Shown in pieces: positions 7,760 through 16,353 of a stretch of 64,000 bases of DNA (position 1 is its first letter; the number at the start of each line of letters is the position of its first letter). The stretch covers positions 1 to 64,000 of the forward strand of contig FZRE01000003.1 of assembly GCA_900199655.1 (NCBI GenBank), read 5' to 3'. Made by a program: the position numbers and the translations under genes. The notes under the pieces are model-generated. The model saw only the letters and a list, made by a program, of their open reading frames with translations, did no database searches and had not been told where the DNA came from. The stretch comes from Prevotellaceae bacterium KH2P17 (lineage in GTDB: Bacteria; Bacteroidota; Bacteroidia; Bacteroidales; Bacteroidaceae).

Positions 7760-8488
7760 TTATTTATCGTTGGCGGTGCCCCCGGAGTGCTCTTTGAGGT
7801 ACAGTACGAGCGAAATGAGGAAGTAGAGGGCGATGACAATCCACCAGCCCCGGAGGAATCCGAAGCCTGCGAGCACTAGGAGCGACAGCCCCATGAATGT
7901 ATATTTCACCTCGTTGCCCCTGAACGACCAGTGCTTGAACTTGAGTGCGAACATGGGAAGCTCGCATACCAGCAGCCAGCAGCTTAGGCATACCAGGGCC
8001 AGGAGTACGAACACCATGTACGGCAGCGATGCTATCCGGTCTTCGAGGGTTAGCACCAGTGCGCCCCAAAACAGGGCATTGGCCGGCGTGGGCAGTCCGA
8101 TGAAGGAGGTGGTCTGGCGCTCGTCGAGGTTGAACTTGGCCAGGCGGAGGGCAGAGAAGGCTGCCATCACGAAGGCAAAAAAGGGAAGAAAGGAGCGCAG
8201 GGGTTCGAGGAAGTCGGGATAGTCGATAATGGTGAGCGCATAGAAAACGATGGTAGAGGGCGCCACTCCGAAGGTTATGTCGTCTGCCAGCGAGTCAAGT
8301 TCTTTGCCAATGGGCGAAGACACCTTGAGCAGTCGGGCACTCATGCCGTCGAAAAAGTCGAATGCGGCGCCGATGATAATCCACAGCAGCGCCATGCGGA
8401 CGTCGCCCAGAAAGGCCATTGTGGTAGCTATGCAGCCCGAAATGAGGTTGCAGCAGGTAATGGCGTTAGGTATATTCTTCTTTATCAT
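7760..8488 (-). CDS. pssA: CDP-diacylglycerol--serine O-phosphatidyltransferase
   Basis: PssA makes phosphatidylserine from CDP-diacylglycerol and serine in the membrane. The CDP-alcohol phosphotransferase signature is complete: D47-G48-x2-A51-R52, then G61, D65 and D69. Several transmembrane helices follow in the 242-residue protein. The start MIKKNIPNAI at 8488 is chosen because the 39-codon upstream extension is Pro/Arg-rich and overlaps psd out of frame. It lies 56 bases downstream of psd, the enzyme that uses its product. Identification is firm. Confidence 0.95.
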   Translation of the reverse strand: MIKKNIPNAITCCNLISGCIATTMAFLGDVRMALLWIIIGAAFDFFDGMSARLLKVSSPIGKELDSLADDITFGVAPSTIVFYALTIIDYPDFLEPLRSFLPFFAFVMAAFSALRLAKFNLDERQTTSFIGLPTPANALFWGALVLTLEDRIASLPYMVFVLLALVCLSCWLLVCELPMFALKFKHWSFRGNEVKYTFMGLSLLVLAGFGFLRGWWIVIALYFLISLVLYLKEHSGGTANDK

Positions 8489-8544
8489 GTATGTGGCGAT
8501 AGGCAGGGAGCATTCTCCCGACGGGAGCGCCGGCCCTGATGTTG

Positions 8545-9234
8545 TTATGCGAGTTTGGCAATCACCGTCTGGTCTCCTGTGGTTGCCTGCCCCATCTTGA
8601 CACATACTTCGGTGCCCAGAGGCAGGAACACGTCTACGCGTGAGCCTAACTTGATGAAGCCCAGATGCTCGTCGATGTAGCAGTCTTCGCCCTCCTTGGC
8701 ATAGGTAACAATGCGGCGGGCCACTGCTCCGGCTATCTGACGGCAGAGAATGTCGGTACCCTCGGGCGTTGTTATCATGACATCGGCGTGTTCGTTCTCC
8801 TCACTGGCCTTGGGTAACCAGGCCTTGTGGTAGTTGCCGTCATAGTGGCGTACGAACTTGACCTGCCCGTCAACGGGAAACCAGTTGGCGTGCACGTTCC
8901 ACAGACTCATGAAGATGCTCACCATGAGGCGCTTGTCGTGAAAGTAATTGTTTTCTTCTACTTCTTCGATAACTACCACTTTGCCGTCGGCCGGGGCAAC
9001 AACCAGCTTCTCGGTATCATCTTTGAAATAGCGTATGGGGCAGCGGTAAAAGTTCAGGACGATTGCGTATGCAGTTCCAAAAATGGCGACAAAGCACCAG
9101 AACGGTATCTTCGAGTCGAACGAGCGCCAAAGAAGCAGGGCCACGGACGCGATGATGATGAAGCTCCACACCAGCGTATCGGTGCCTTCGCGATGTATGC
9201 GTATTTTCTTCAGTTTCTTGATTCTCTTACCCAT
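8545..9234 (-). CDS. psd: Phosphatidylserine decarboxylase proenzyme
   Basis: Psd decarboxylates phosphatidylserine to phosphatidylethanolamine and carries a pyruvoyl group made by self-cleavage. The 229-residue protein is the short type. It has an N-terminal hydrophobic pair of helices (about 22-62), [12 protein letters not shown], the [16 protein letters not shown] core and the cleavage site LGS with Ser198. It precedes pssA in a phosphatidylethanolamine pathway operon and has a well-formed promoter. Confidence 0.95.
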   Translation of the reverse strand: MGKRIKKLKKIRIHREGTDTLVWSFIIIASVALLLWRSFDSKIPFWCFVAIFGTAYAIVLNFYRCPIRYFKDDTEKLVVAPADGKVVVIEEVEENNYFHDKRLMVSIFMSLWNVHANWFPVDGQVKFVRHYDGNYHKAWLPKASEENEHADVMITTPEGTDILCRQIAGAVARRIVTYAKEGEDCYIDEHLGFIKLGSRVDVFLPLGTEVCVKMGQATTGDQTVIAKLA

Positions 9235-9260
9235 ATTATATTGGCAGTTTCATATTGTTG

Positions 9261-9291
9261 CAAAGGTAATCCTTTTTTATGATTGCCACAA
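9261..9291 (-). promoter_or_regulatory. psd operon promoter
   Basis: On the minus strand, TTG (9291-9289) and TACCTTTG (9268-9261) are 20 bases apart. The ATG at 9234 leaves a leader of about 20 bases. Confidence 0.75.
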
Positions 9292-9309
9292 ATTTTTCGC
9301 TTTATTCTT

Positions 9310-9340
9310 TTGGCTGTGTCGGTATTTAGCAGTAACTTTA
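9310..9340 (+). promoter_or_regulatory. Probable dnaE promoter
   Basis: TTG at 9310-9312 and TAACTTTA at 9333-9340 (last base off consensus) are 20 bases apart. The ATG is at 9374. It diverges from the psd promoter. Confidence 0.5.
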
Positions 9341-9373
9341 CAGCTCCTATTCAGCAAAGACAGAACTATAGAT

Positions 9374-12300
9374 ATGGAAGATTTCGTACACCTGCATGTC
9401 CACACCCATTACTCCATCCTCGACGGCTTGTCAAAGGTTCCGCGCCTGGTAGACAAGGCCATAGCCGACGGCATGAAGGGCATGGCCCTGACCGACCACG
9501 GCGTGATGTATGGCATCAAGGAACTGGCGGATTACTGCTCATCGGTAAACAAGCAGCGAGCCAAAGAGGGGCTGGAGCCTTTCAAACCCATCTTCGGTTG
9601 CGAGATGTATGTGGCCCGCCACAACAAGGAAGACAAGGTGAAGGAGAACGGAGACAACTCCGGCTACCATCTGGTGGTGCTGGCCAAGAACTATAATGGT
9701 TACAAGAATCTGATACGACTCGTGTCAAACGCGTGGATAGACGGCTACTACTACCGTCCGCGTACTGACCGCAAGGACTTGGAGAAGTATCATGAGGACC
9801 TCATCGTCTGCACCGCCTGCATAGCCGGCGAGGTGCCTTCAAAGATACTGCACGGCGACATCGCCGGGGCGCGCGAGGCCGTGGAATGGTACCATCGCGT
9901 GTTTGGCGACGACTATTATCTGGAACTCCAGCGCCACGAAGTAAAGGATCCGTCGCAGCGGGCCAACCGAGAAACCTTCCCGCTGCAGCAGAAGGCCAAC
10001 AAGGTTCTTATCGAGCTGGCCCACGAGTACGGCATTAAACTGGTGTGTACCAACGACTGCCACTTTGAAAACCAGGACGACGCAGAGGCCCACGACCATC
10101 TGCTTTGCCTCTCGACCGGCAAGGATCTGGACGACCCCACGCGCATGCTCTACTCTAAACAAGAGTGGTTTAAGACGCGCCAGGAGATGAACGACATCTT
10201 CTCTGACGTGCCGGAGGCCTTGGCCAACACGCTTGAGATACTGAATAAGGTGGAACTCTATTCCATCGACCACGGCCCCATCATGCCTTTCTTCCCCATA
10301 CCGGCGAGCTTCGGAACCGAAGATGACATCCGCCGGAAGTACTCCAAGGAAGACTTGCTCAAAGAGTTCTCGTCCGACGAGAATGGAGAAAACACGCTTC
10401 CACCCGAGGAGGGACAGAAGAAAATAGACGAACTGGGCGGCTACGACAAGGTGTACCGCATCAAGTTTGAGGCCGAATACCTGAAGCACCTGGCCTATGA
10501 AGGCGCGCGGCGGTGCTACGGCGACCCGCTGCCGGAACATGTGAAAGAGCACGTGAACTTTGAGTTGCATGTCATGAAGACGATGGGTTTCCCAGGCTAC
10601 TTCCTCATTGTGCAGGACTTCATCAATGCCGCAGAGTCGGAGCTGGGCGTTATGGTGGGACCCGGACGTGGTTCCGCAGCCGGCTCGGTGGTGGCTTACT
10701 GCTTGGGTATCACGAAGATTGACCCGCTGAAATACGACTTGCTGTTTGAGCGTTTCCTCAATCCTGACCGCGTGAACCTGCCCGATATTGACACTGATTT
10801 CGACGATGACGGCCGCGGCAGGGTGCTGCGTTGGGTGATGAACAAGTACGGCGTGGAGAACTGTGCCCACATCATAACCTACGGAAGCATGGCTACGAAG
10901 AACTCCATTGCCGACGTTGCCCGCGTGGAAAAGCTGCCCCTGGAGCGTTCCAACGCGCTGAAGAAAGCCATACCCGACCGTTTGCCCGACGGCATGAAGA
11001 TGAACCTGACCAACGCTATCAAGTGTACGTCGGAGCTGAGGGAGGCCGAGGCGTCCCTGGACCCAAAGGAGCGCAATACCATTAAATATGCCAAGAAGCT
11101 GGAGGGAACCATCCGCGGCACGGGCATACATGCCTGCGGCTTCATCATCTGCCGCGACCCCATCAGCAACTGGGTGCCTGTGAGCACGGCCGATGACCCC
11201 GATTTTCCCGAACTGAAGACTGCAGTAACGCAGTACGACGGCCATGTCATCGAGTCTACCGGCCTCATCAAGATGGACTTCCTGGGCCTAAAAACCCTCT
11301 CGGAGTTGAAGGAGGCCGTTAAGAACGTGAAGCTCACGACGGGCGAAGAGGTTGACTTGGACCACATACCCATTGACGATCCCAAGACGTACGAGCTCTA
11401 CCAGCAGGGCCGCACCATCGGAACATTCCAGTTCGAGTCGCCCGGCATGCAGAAATATCTGCGCGAGTTGCATCCTACGGTGTTTGAAGATCTCATCGCC
11501 ATGAACGCCCTCTATAGGCCCGGACCTATGGACTACATTCCCGACTTCATCAAACGCAAGCACGACCCCTCGCTCGTCAAGTACGATATTCCCTGCATGG
11601 AGAAGTATCTCAAGGATACTTACGGCATCACGGTGTACCAGGAGCAGGTGATGCTTCTCAGCCGTCAGCTGGCCAGCTTCACCCGGGGAGAGAGCGACGC
11701 ACTGCGTAAGGCCATGGGCAAAAAGAAGAAGGCAATCGTTGATGCCATGAAACCAAAGTTCCTGAAGCAGGGCGAAGCCAACGGCCACGACCCTAAGATA
11801 CTGGAGAAAATATGGTCCGACTGGGAGAAATTTGCCTCCTACGCCTTCAACAAGTCGCACGCCACGTGCTATAGTTGGGTAGCTTACCAGACGGCCTACC
11901 TCAAGGCCCACTATCCTGCAGAGTTCATGGCAGCCATCATGACGCGCCGTAAGGCCGACATCAAGGAAATAACCAAGCTGATGGATGAGTGCCGGTCGAT
12001 GAACATCCCCACGCTGGGGCCCGATGTGAACGAGAGCTACGAGAACTTCGGTGTGAACAGGAAAGGCGAAATCCGCTTTGGTCTGGCGGCCATCAAGGGC
12101 ATGGGCGTGGCAGCTGCAGAGGCCATTATCAAGGAGCGCGACGCCAATGGGCCGTTCAAGAACATCTTTGATTTCGCCGAACGAGTTGACTATCGCAACG
12201 TGAACCGCAAGGCTTTCGAGAGCCTGGCCAAGAGCGGCGGCTTCGACGGGTTCGGTCTGCAGCGCGAGCAGTACTTTGCCGTCAACGGCAAGGGCGACAT

Positions 12301-13090
12301 GTTCCTCGACTCGCTTGTGCGCTACGGACAGCGTTATCAGGACGAGAAGATGGAGGCCGAGCATTCACTCTTTGGCGAGAGCGATGTGGATATAGCCACG
12401 CCGCCCATACCGAAGGCCGAGAGTTGGAACACCATCGAGAAGCTCAACATGGAGCGCGAGCTGGTAGGCATCTATCTTTCAGCCCATCCGCTCGACGACT
12501 ACAGCATCGTGCTAACAGAGATGTGCAACACGCGAGTGTCTGAGTTGGGCCGCGACGCCGATATGCTGACGCTGGCCAAACGTGAGGACATAACCTTCGG
12601 CGGCATTGTGACCGACGTCAAGGAACGCTTCTCCTCGCGCACCAACAAGCCCTTCGGCATCATCACTCTCGAAGACTACGACGGCACGGGCGAGCTTACG
12701 CTCTTCGACGAAGAGTGGAGTCGCTGGAGCGGAATGCTCAAGCGGGAGTACACCATCTACGTTAATGCCAAGGTGGTGCAGCGGTGGAACAATCCCAACA
12801 ACCTGCGGCTGCAAATTCAGAACATCTCTTTTTTGAACGATGTAAAGGAAAACCGCATCGAGCGTTTTACCATAGTGATGGACAGCAGCATAGTAGACGA
12901 CACCAAGGTGAACGACCTCGCTACGCTGGTAAGTGAGAACCCTGGCCGCACGGAGCTCTATTTCCAGATTACGGACGTGGAGAACAAGGAGAGCGTTCTG
13001 CTCCGTTCGGCCGACAAGGCTATCAACCTGAAGCGCGACTTCATTACTTACATCGAGCAGCACGAGGGCATGTCCTATCATGTCAACTAA
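9374..13090 (+). CDS. dnaE: DNA polymerase III subunit alpha
   Basis: The catalytic subunit of the replicative polymerase, 1238 residues. In order, it has the PHP domain at the N terminus (FVHLHVHTHYSILDGL), the palm with GPGRGSAAGSVVAYCLG and the catalytic Asp motif PDIDTDFDDDGR (residues 470-481), the third-Asp region, fingers (YQEQVM, KSHATCYSWVAYQTAYLKAH), a helix-hairpin-helix-like segment and a C-terminal OB domain. The start MEDFVHLHVH at 9374 matches the family; the open frame upstream to 9083 crosses the psd promoter and is not coding. Identification is firm. Confidence 0.97.
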   Translation: MEDFVHLHVHTHYSILDGLSKVPRLVDKAIADGMKGMALTDHGVMYGIKELADYCSSVNKQRAKEGLEPFKPIFGCEMYVARHNKEDKVKENGDNSGYHLVVLAKNYNGYKNLIRLVSNAWIDGYYYRPRTDRKDLEKYHEDLIVCTACIAGEVPSKILHGDIAGAREAVEWYHRVFGDDYYLELQRHEVKDPSQRANRETFPLQQKANKVLIELAHEYGIKLVCTNDCHFENQDDAEAHDHLLCLSTGKDLDDPTRMLYSKQEWFKTRQEMNDIFSDVPEALANTLEILNKVELYSIDHGPIMPFFPIPASFGTEDDIRRKYSKEDLLKEFSSDENGENTLPPEEGQKKIDELGGYDKVYRIKFEAEYLKHLAYEGARRCYGDPLPEHVKEHVNFELHVMKTMGFPGYFLIVQDFINAAESELGVMVGPGRGSAAGSVVAYCLGITKIDPLKYDLLFERFLNPDRVNLPDIDTDFDDDGRGRVLRWVMNKYGVENCAHIITYGSMATKNSIADVARVEKLPLERSNALKKAIPDRLPDGMKMNLTNAIKCTSELREAEASLDPKERNTIKYAKKLEGTIRGTGIHACGFIICRDPISNWVPVSTADDPDFPELKTAVTQYDGHVIESTGLIKMDFLGLKTLSELKEAVKNVKLTTGEEVDLDHIPIDDPKTYELYQQGRTIGTFQFESPGMQKYLRELHPTVFEDLIAMNALYRPGPMDYIPDFIKRKHDPSLVKYDIPCMEKYLKDTYGITVYQEQVMLLSRQLASFTRGESDALRKAMGKKKKAIVDAMKPKFLKQGEANGHDPKILEKIWSDWEKFASYAFNKSHATCYSWVAYQTAYLKAHYPAEFMAAIMTRRKADIKEITKLMDECRSMNIPTLGPDVNESYENFGVNRKGEIRFGLAAIKGMGVAAAEAIIKERDANGPFKNIFDFAERVDYRNVNRKAFESLAKSGGFDGFGLQREQYFAVNGKGDMFLDSLVRYGQRYQDEKMEAEHSLFGESDVDIATPPIPKAESWNTIEKLNMERELVGIYLSAHPLDDYSIVLTEMCNTRVSELGRDADMLTLAKREDITFGGIVTDVKERFSSRTNKPFGIITLEDYDGTGELTLFDEEWSRWSGMLKREYTIYVNAKVVQRWNNPNNLRLQIQNISFLNDVKENRIERFTIVMDSSIVDDTKVNDLATLVSENPGRTELYFQITDVENKESVLLRSADKAINLKRDFITYIEQHEGMSYHVN

Positions 13091-13105
13091 AAGTTGGCAC
13101 AATGT

Positions 13106-13136
13106 TTGTAAGTATCCACATTATTGCTTAATTTTG
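13106..13136 (+). promoter_or_regulatory. trxA promoter
   Basis: TTG at 13106-13108 and TAATTTTG at 13129-13136 are 20 bases apart. The trxA ATG is at 13172. Confidence 0.75.
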
Positions 13137-13171
13137 CAAACAACATTATTGAATAAAAGAAAGTATCAGAA

Positions 13172-13486
13172 ATGGAAGTAGAAATCACAACCCAGAACTT
13201 CGAGAGTTATAAGAATGGCGACCTGCCATTGGTAGTAGACTTGTGGGCAACCTGGTGCGGGCCCTGCCGCATGGTTGGCCCCGTAGTGAGTGAGCTGGCC
13301 AATGACTACGAAGGAAAAATCGTGGTAGGAAAGTGCGACGTTGAGGAAAACGATGACATAGCCATGGAGTTCGGTGTACGCAACATCCCGACCATCCTCT
13401 TCTTCAAGGGCGGAAAGCTGGTCGATAAGTTCGTGGGCGCTGCCCCCAAGGCCGTACTCGACGAGAAATTCAAGGCTCTCCTATAA
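13172..13486 (+). CDS. trxA: Thioredoxin
   Basis: A 104-residue cytoplasmic thioredoxin, the disulfide reductant for ribonucleotide reductase and other proteins. The active site WCGPC is at residues 28-32 in the context VVDLWATWCGPCRMVGPVV. The cis-Pro loop NIPTILFF and the GGKLVDKFVGA turn are also present. There is no signal peptide. It has its own promoter after dnaE and a perfect terminator. Identification is firm. Confidence 0.97.
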   Translation: MEVEITTQNFESYKNGDLPLVVDLWATWCGPCRMVGPVVSELANDYEGKIVVGKCDVEENDDIAMEFGVRNIPTILFFKGGKLVDKFVGAAPKAVLDEKFKALL

Positions 13487-13507
13487 CAGTATTAATTTGT
13501 AAAGAAC

Positions 13508-13543
13508 AAAGGCGTGCGGACAAACCATCCGCACGCCTTTTTT
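13508..13543 (+). terminator. trxA terminator
   Basis: AAAGGCGTGCGGA (13508-13520) pairs perfectly with TCCGCACGCCTTT (13528-13540) around a 7-base loop. T residues overlap and follow the 3' arm. Confidence 0.92.
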
Positions 13544-13623
13544 GTTGCAGCCTGTCGTGCTGACGGCTGCAGCCGTTTGAGGTGTTTGATAACCTGCTTA
13601 GGAAGTGCAAAAGCTATGCTTCA

Positions 13624-13695
13624 GGAACTTTCGACACGTGTGGAATTCATGTGTGACACTTGTCAAACAATCGTGCGACAAGTGTCGAAAGTTCC
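13624..13695 (-). repeat. 72-bp triple-dyad repeat, copy 2
   Basis: Arms GGAACTTT and AAAGTTCC enclose dyads CGACACGTGTGG, TGACACTTGTCA and CGACAAGTGTCG at 22-bp period. The spacers are the variant AATTCATGTG and the near-standard AACAATCGTG. The inverted arms extend outward through TTCA/TGAA (13620-13699). The GAAGCATAGC outer arm is on the left, so the copy is inverted relative to copy 1. It lies downstream of the trxA terminator. Confidence 0.9.
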
Positions 13696-13801
13696 TGAAA
13701 GCCACATATTGATTTGAGAGTTTATGTTTTTAGGGCCGAATTTGCATGTTTGTTTGAGTGGTACTTTTATTAGTTCGTCAACTTCATTTTCACTGAAATT
13801 A

Positions 13802-14294
13802 TCATCCCCTCCTAACCTCCCCTTTCTAAGGGGAGGATACTCTGGCGCCTGCACGTTGCTTGTAATCATGATGTGCGGTGGCTATTGGTAGCAAGTCAAA
13901 CCAGTATCCTCCCCTTGGAAAGGGGAGGCGGAGGAGGGGATGACCTTTCGCAACTTATGCGTAAGAGTTGATAGACATCATCTTCTCTTAACTTTTCCTT
14001 TCCAAGAGGAGGATACTCTGGCGGCTGCGTGCAGCTACTTGTTTGCTTGTATTTAGAATGATAGCAGTAAGTCAAATTGGTATCCTCCCCTTGGAAAGGG
14101 GAGGCGGAGGAGGGGATGACCTTTCGCAACTTATGCGTAAGAGTTGATAGACATCATCTTCTTTTAACTTTTCCTTTCTAAGTGGAGGAACCTCTTATGC
14201 TTGGACGTTGCCTATAATCATGATACACGGCAGGTTTTAGTAGCAAGGCTAACTGGTATCCTCCACTTGGAAAAGGGAGGGTAGGAGGGGATGA
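13802..14294. repeat. Tandem array of three ~140-bp elements, period 176 bp
   Basis: Copies begin near 13802, 13977 and 14153. Corresponding sites repeat at exactly 176 bp, for example GGATACTCTGGCG at 13835 and 14011, and the inter-copy spacer starting CCTTTCGCAACTTATGCG at 13944 and 14120. Each end is a hairpin of CCTCCCCTT and AAGGGGAGG type, and the ends are inverted relative to each other. The left ends of copies 2 and 3 have decayed, mainly C to T. No protein is encoded; Pro/Gly/Lys-rich frames across the arms are artefacts. It resembles a non-autonomous inverted-repeat element, but no mobilising enzyme is in the window. Confidence 0.8.
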
Positions 14295-14365
14295 TGCACT
14301 GAAAGGCGGTGGAAAGGAATGGAGGAACTGCCAAAGTGGCTGCCTGTAGAAATGCAGACTGCCCA

Positions 14366-14785
14366 TTAGGCATCGAATTCTACGATGCGGGAGCCGTCTT
14401 CCTGTTCTGTTATCGTCACCTTCACGGCGTCGCCGGGCAGGATTTCCTCTATCAGTTCCGGCCACTCCAGGAAGCAGAGGGCACCGCTGTAGAAATAATC
14501 TTCGTAGCCCATGTCGTAGACTTCTTCGAGTTTCTTGATGCGGTAGAAGTCGAAATGGTATATCAGTTCGTCGGTTGTTGCAGAGCGGTACTCGTTTACA
14601 ATGGCGAAAGTGGGCGAGGTGATGACGTCTTCTACGCCCAGCTCCTCGCATACGGCCTTGATGAAAGTTGTCTTGCCGGCGCCCATCTTGCCGTAAAAGG
14701 CGAAGACGGTGCGCTCGCCCAGGTTCTCTGTAAACCGGCGGGCAGCCTCGCGGATGTTGTCTAATGACTGAATCTTGATTTGCAT
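14366..14785 (-). CDS. tsaE: tRNA threonylcarbamoyladenosine biosynthesis ATPase
   Basis: TsaE is the ATPase that works with TsaB and TsaD to form t6A37 on ANN-decoding tRNAs. The 139-residue protein has the P-loop [11 protein letters not shown] (residues 31-41), [10 protein letters not shown] and [13 protein letters not shown], followed by the LEWPE motif. It is last in the long minus-strand operon, 11 bases after the porX-like gene. Identification is firm. Confidence 0.95.
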   Translation of the reverse strand: MQIKIQSLDNIREAARRFTENLGERTVFAFYGKMGAGKTTFIKAVCEELGVEDVITSPTFAIVNEYRSATTDELIYHFDFYRIKKLEEVYDMGYEDYFYSGALCFLEWPELIEEILPGDAVKVTITEQEDGSRIVEFDA

Positions 14786-14796
14786 GTTGCTTATAT

Positions 14797-16350
14797 TTAT
14801 CGTTTTCTTGGGTTCAGGGTTATGAGCGGTATGAGCATCTCTTCCATCGAGATGCCGCCGTGCTGGAAGGTGTCCTTGTAGTAGGATACGTAGTAGTTGT
14901 AGTTGTTGGGATAGGCAAAGAAGGCGTTGCCGGTGGCAAACACGTAGGTGGTGCTGATGTTGGGCGAGGGCAGCAGCGCCTTGGCCGGGTCGTGGACGGT
15001 AAAGACGTCCTTGGAATTGTAGTTGAGGTTCTTGCCCAACTTGTAGCGCAGGTTGGTGTTGGTGTTGCGGTCGCCGATGATTTTAACGGGCTTCGAGGCG
15101 CGTATGCTGCCGTGGTCGGTGGTCAGGATGACGGTGTAGTCGCTCTGGGCGAGCTTCTTCAACAGTTCGGCAATGACCGAATGGCGGAACCAGCTCAGCG
15201 TGATGCTGCGGTAGGCCGACTCGTTGTTGGCCAGCTCGCGTACCATCTTGGACTCCGTACGGGCATGAGAGAGCATGTCGATGAAGTTAACCACCATTAC
15301 GTTGAGGTCGTAGTTACGCAGTTCGTTGAACTTTTCGAGGAACTTTTCGGCCCCTGCGGAGTCGTTTATCTTGTTGTAGGAGAAGGTGTCGTGACGGCGG
15401 TAGCGCTCTATCTGGGTTTGTATGAGCGGCTCTTCGTTCAGGTTCTTGCCCTCCTCTTCGTCCTCATCGACCCATAAATCGGGGAACATCTTGGCAATCT
15501 TGTCGGGCATGAGCCCGCTGAAGATGGCGTTGCGCGCATACTGCGTGGCGGTGGGCAGGATGCTCATGTACATGTCCTCGTCGATATCGAACATGTCGCC
15601 AATTTCCTGTGAGAGCACGCGCCACTGGTCGAAGCGGAAGTTGTCGATGACGATGAGGAACACTTTCTTCTTGCGGTCGAGCAGGGGGAAGACTTTTGTC
15701 TTGAAGATGTCGGGGCTCATCAGCGGGCGGTCGGCACCCTGTCCGGCAATCCATTGCAGGTAGTTGTTCTTGATGTGCTTGGCAAAACCGATGTTGGCTT
15801 CCTCTTTCTGCATGGCCAGCATCTCCGTCATGCTGCTGTCGGTAGAGCTCAGCTCCAGCTCCCAGTGCACCAGCCTTTTATAGACTTCCATCCAGTCTGA
15901 CGTGCTTCGGCAGTCGGAAATCTGCATGGCAATGTCGCCGTAGTTCTGTCGGTAGCCGCTTTGTGTTACCTCGGTAACTATCTCCCTGCGGTGTATGTTC
16001 TTCTTGAGTGCCAGCAGTATCTGGCTGGGGTTTACGGGCTTGATGAGGTAGTCGGCAATCTTGGAGCCAATGGCCTGGTCCATGATGTTCTCTTCTTCGC
16101 TGCGGGTAACCATCACCACGGGTGTGGCGGGCGTTATTTTCTTGATTTTCTGCAAGGTCTCCAGCCCCGTAAGGCCGGGCATCATCTCGTCCAGCAGCAC
16201 GAGGTCGAAGGTGCGCTGGCGGCATTGTTCTATGGCATCGGAGCCGTTACTCACGGTAACGACCTCGTAGCCTTTCTTTTCCAGGAAGAGAATGTGGGCC
16301 TTGAGGAGTTCTATCTCGTCGTCTACCCAAAGTAGTAATCCGTTTGTCAT
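14797..16350 (-). CDS. porX: PorX-like response regulator with PglZ phosphatase domain
   Basis: A 517-residue two-domain protein. Residues 1-120 are a CheY-like receiver with Asp10/Asp11, phosphoacceptor Asp54 (VLLDEMMPG), Thr82 and Lys104. A linker leads to an alkaline-phosphatase-superfamily PglZ domain: metal-site [10 protein letters not shown] near 234, nucleophile-loop [14 protein letters not shown] near 266 and VILTTDHGS near the end. This is the PorX layout, known from Porphyromonas as a type IX secretion regulator that acts with PorY and SigP. Homologues also occur in Bacteroidota that may lack the full system, so the target here is unproven. It starts 3 bases after the porW-like gene. 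Confidence 0.9.
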   Translation of the reverse strand: MTNGLLLWVDDEIELLKAHILFLEKKGYEVVTVSNGSDAIEQCRQRTFDLVLLDEMMPGLTGLETLQKIKKITPATPVVMVTRSEEENIMDQAIGSKIADYLIKPVNPSQILLALKKNIHRREIVTEVTQSGYRQNYGDIAMQISDCRSTSDWMEVYKRLVHWELELSSTDSSMTEMLAMQKEEANIGFAKHIKNNYLQWIAGQGADRPLMSPDIFKTKVFPLLDRKKKVFLIVIDNFRFDQWRVLSQEIGDMFDIDEDMYMSILPTATQYARNAIFSGLMPDKIAKMFPDLWVDEDEEEGKNLNEEPLIQTQIERYRRHDTFSYNKINDSAGAEKFLEKFNELRNYDLNVMVVNFIDMLSHARTESKMVRELANNESAYRSITLSWFRHSVIAELLKKLAQSDYTVILTTDHGSIRASKPVKIIGDRNTNTNLRYKLGKNLNYNSKDVFTVHDPAKALLPSPNISTTYVFATGNAFFAYPNNYNYYVSYYKDTFQHGGISMEEMLIPLITLNPRKR

Positions 16351-16353
16351 GTT

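Noticed and set aside
8489-8605. N-terminal extension of pssA by 39 codons
   Set aside because: It overlaps psd out of frame and precedes the hydrophobic start conserved in the family.
9083-9373. N-terminal extension of dnaE by 97 codons
   Set aside because: It crosses the psd start and two divergent promoters; the family start is at the PHP motif at 9374.
9839-11245. 468-codon minus-strand frame opposite dnaE
   Set aside because: Antisense shadow of dnaE, no motifs.
13801-14300. Pro/Lys/Gly-rich open frames over the 140-bp array
   Set aside because: They follow the hairpin arms and appear in both orientations. No promoter or homologous protein context.
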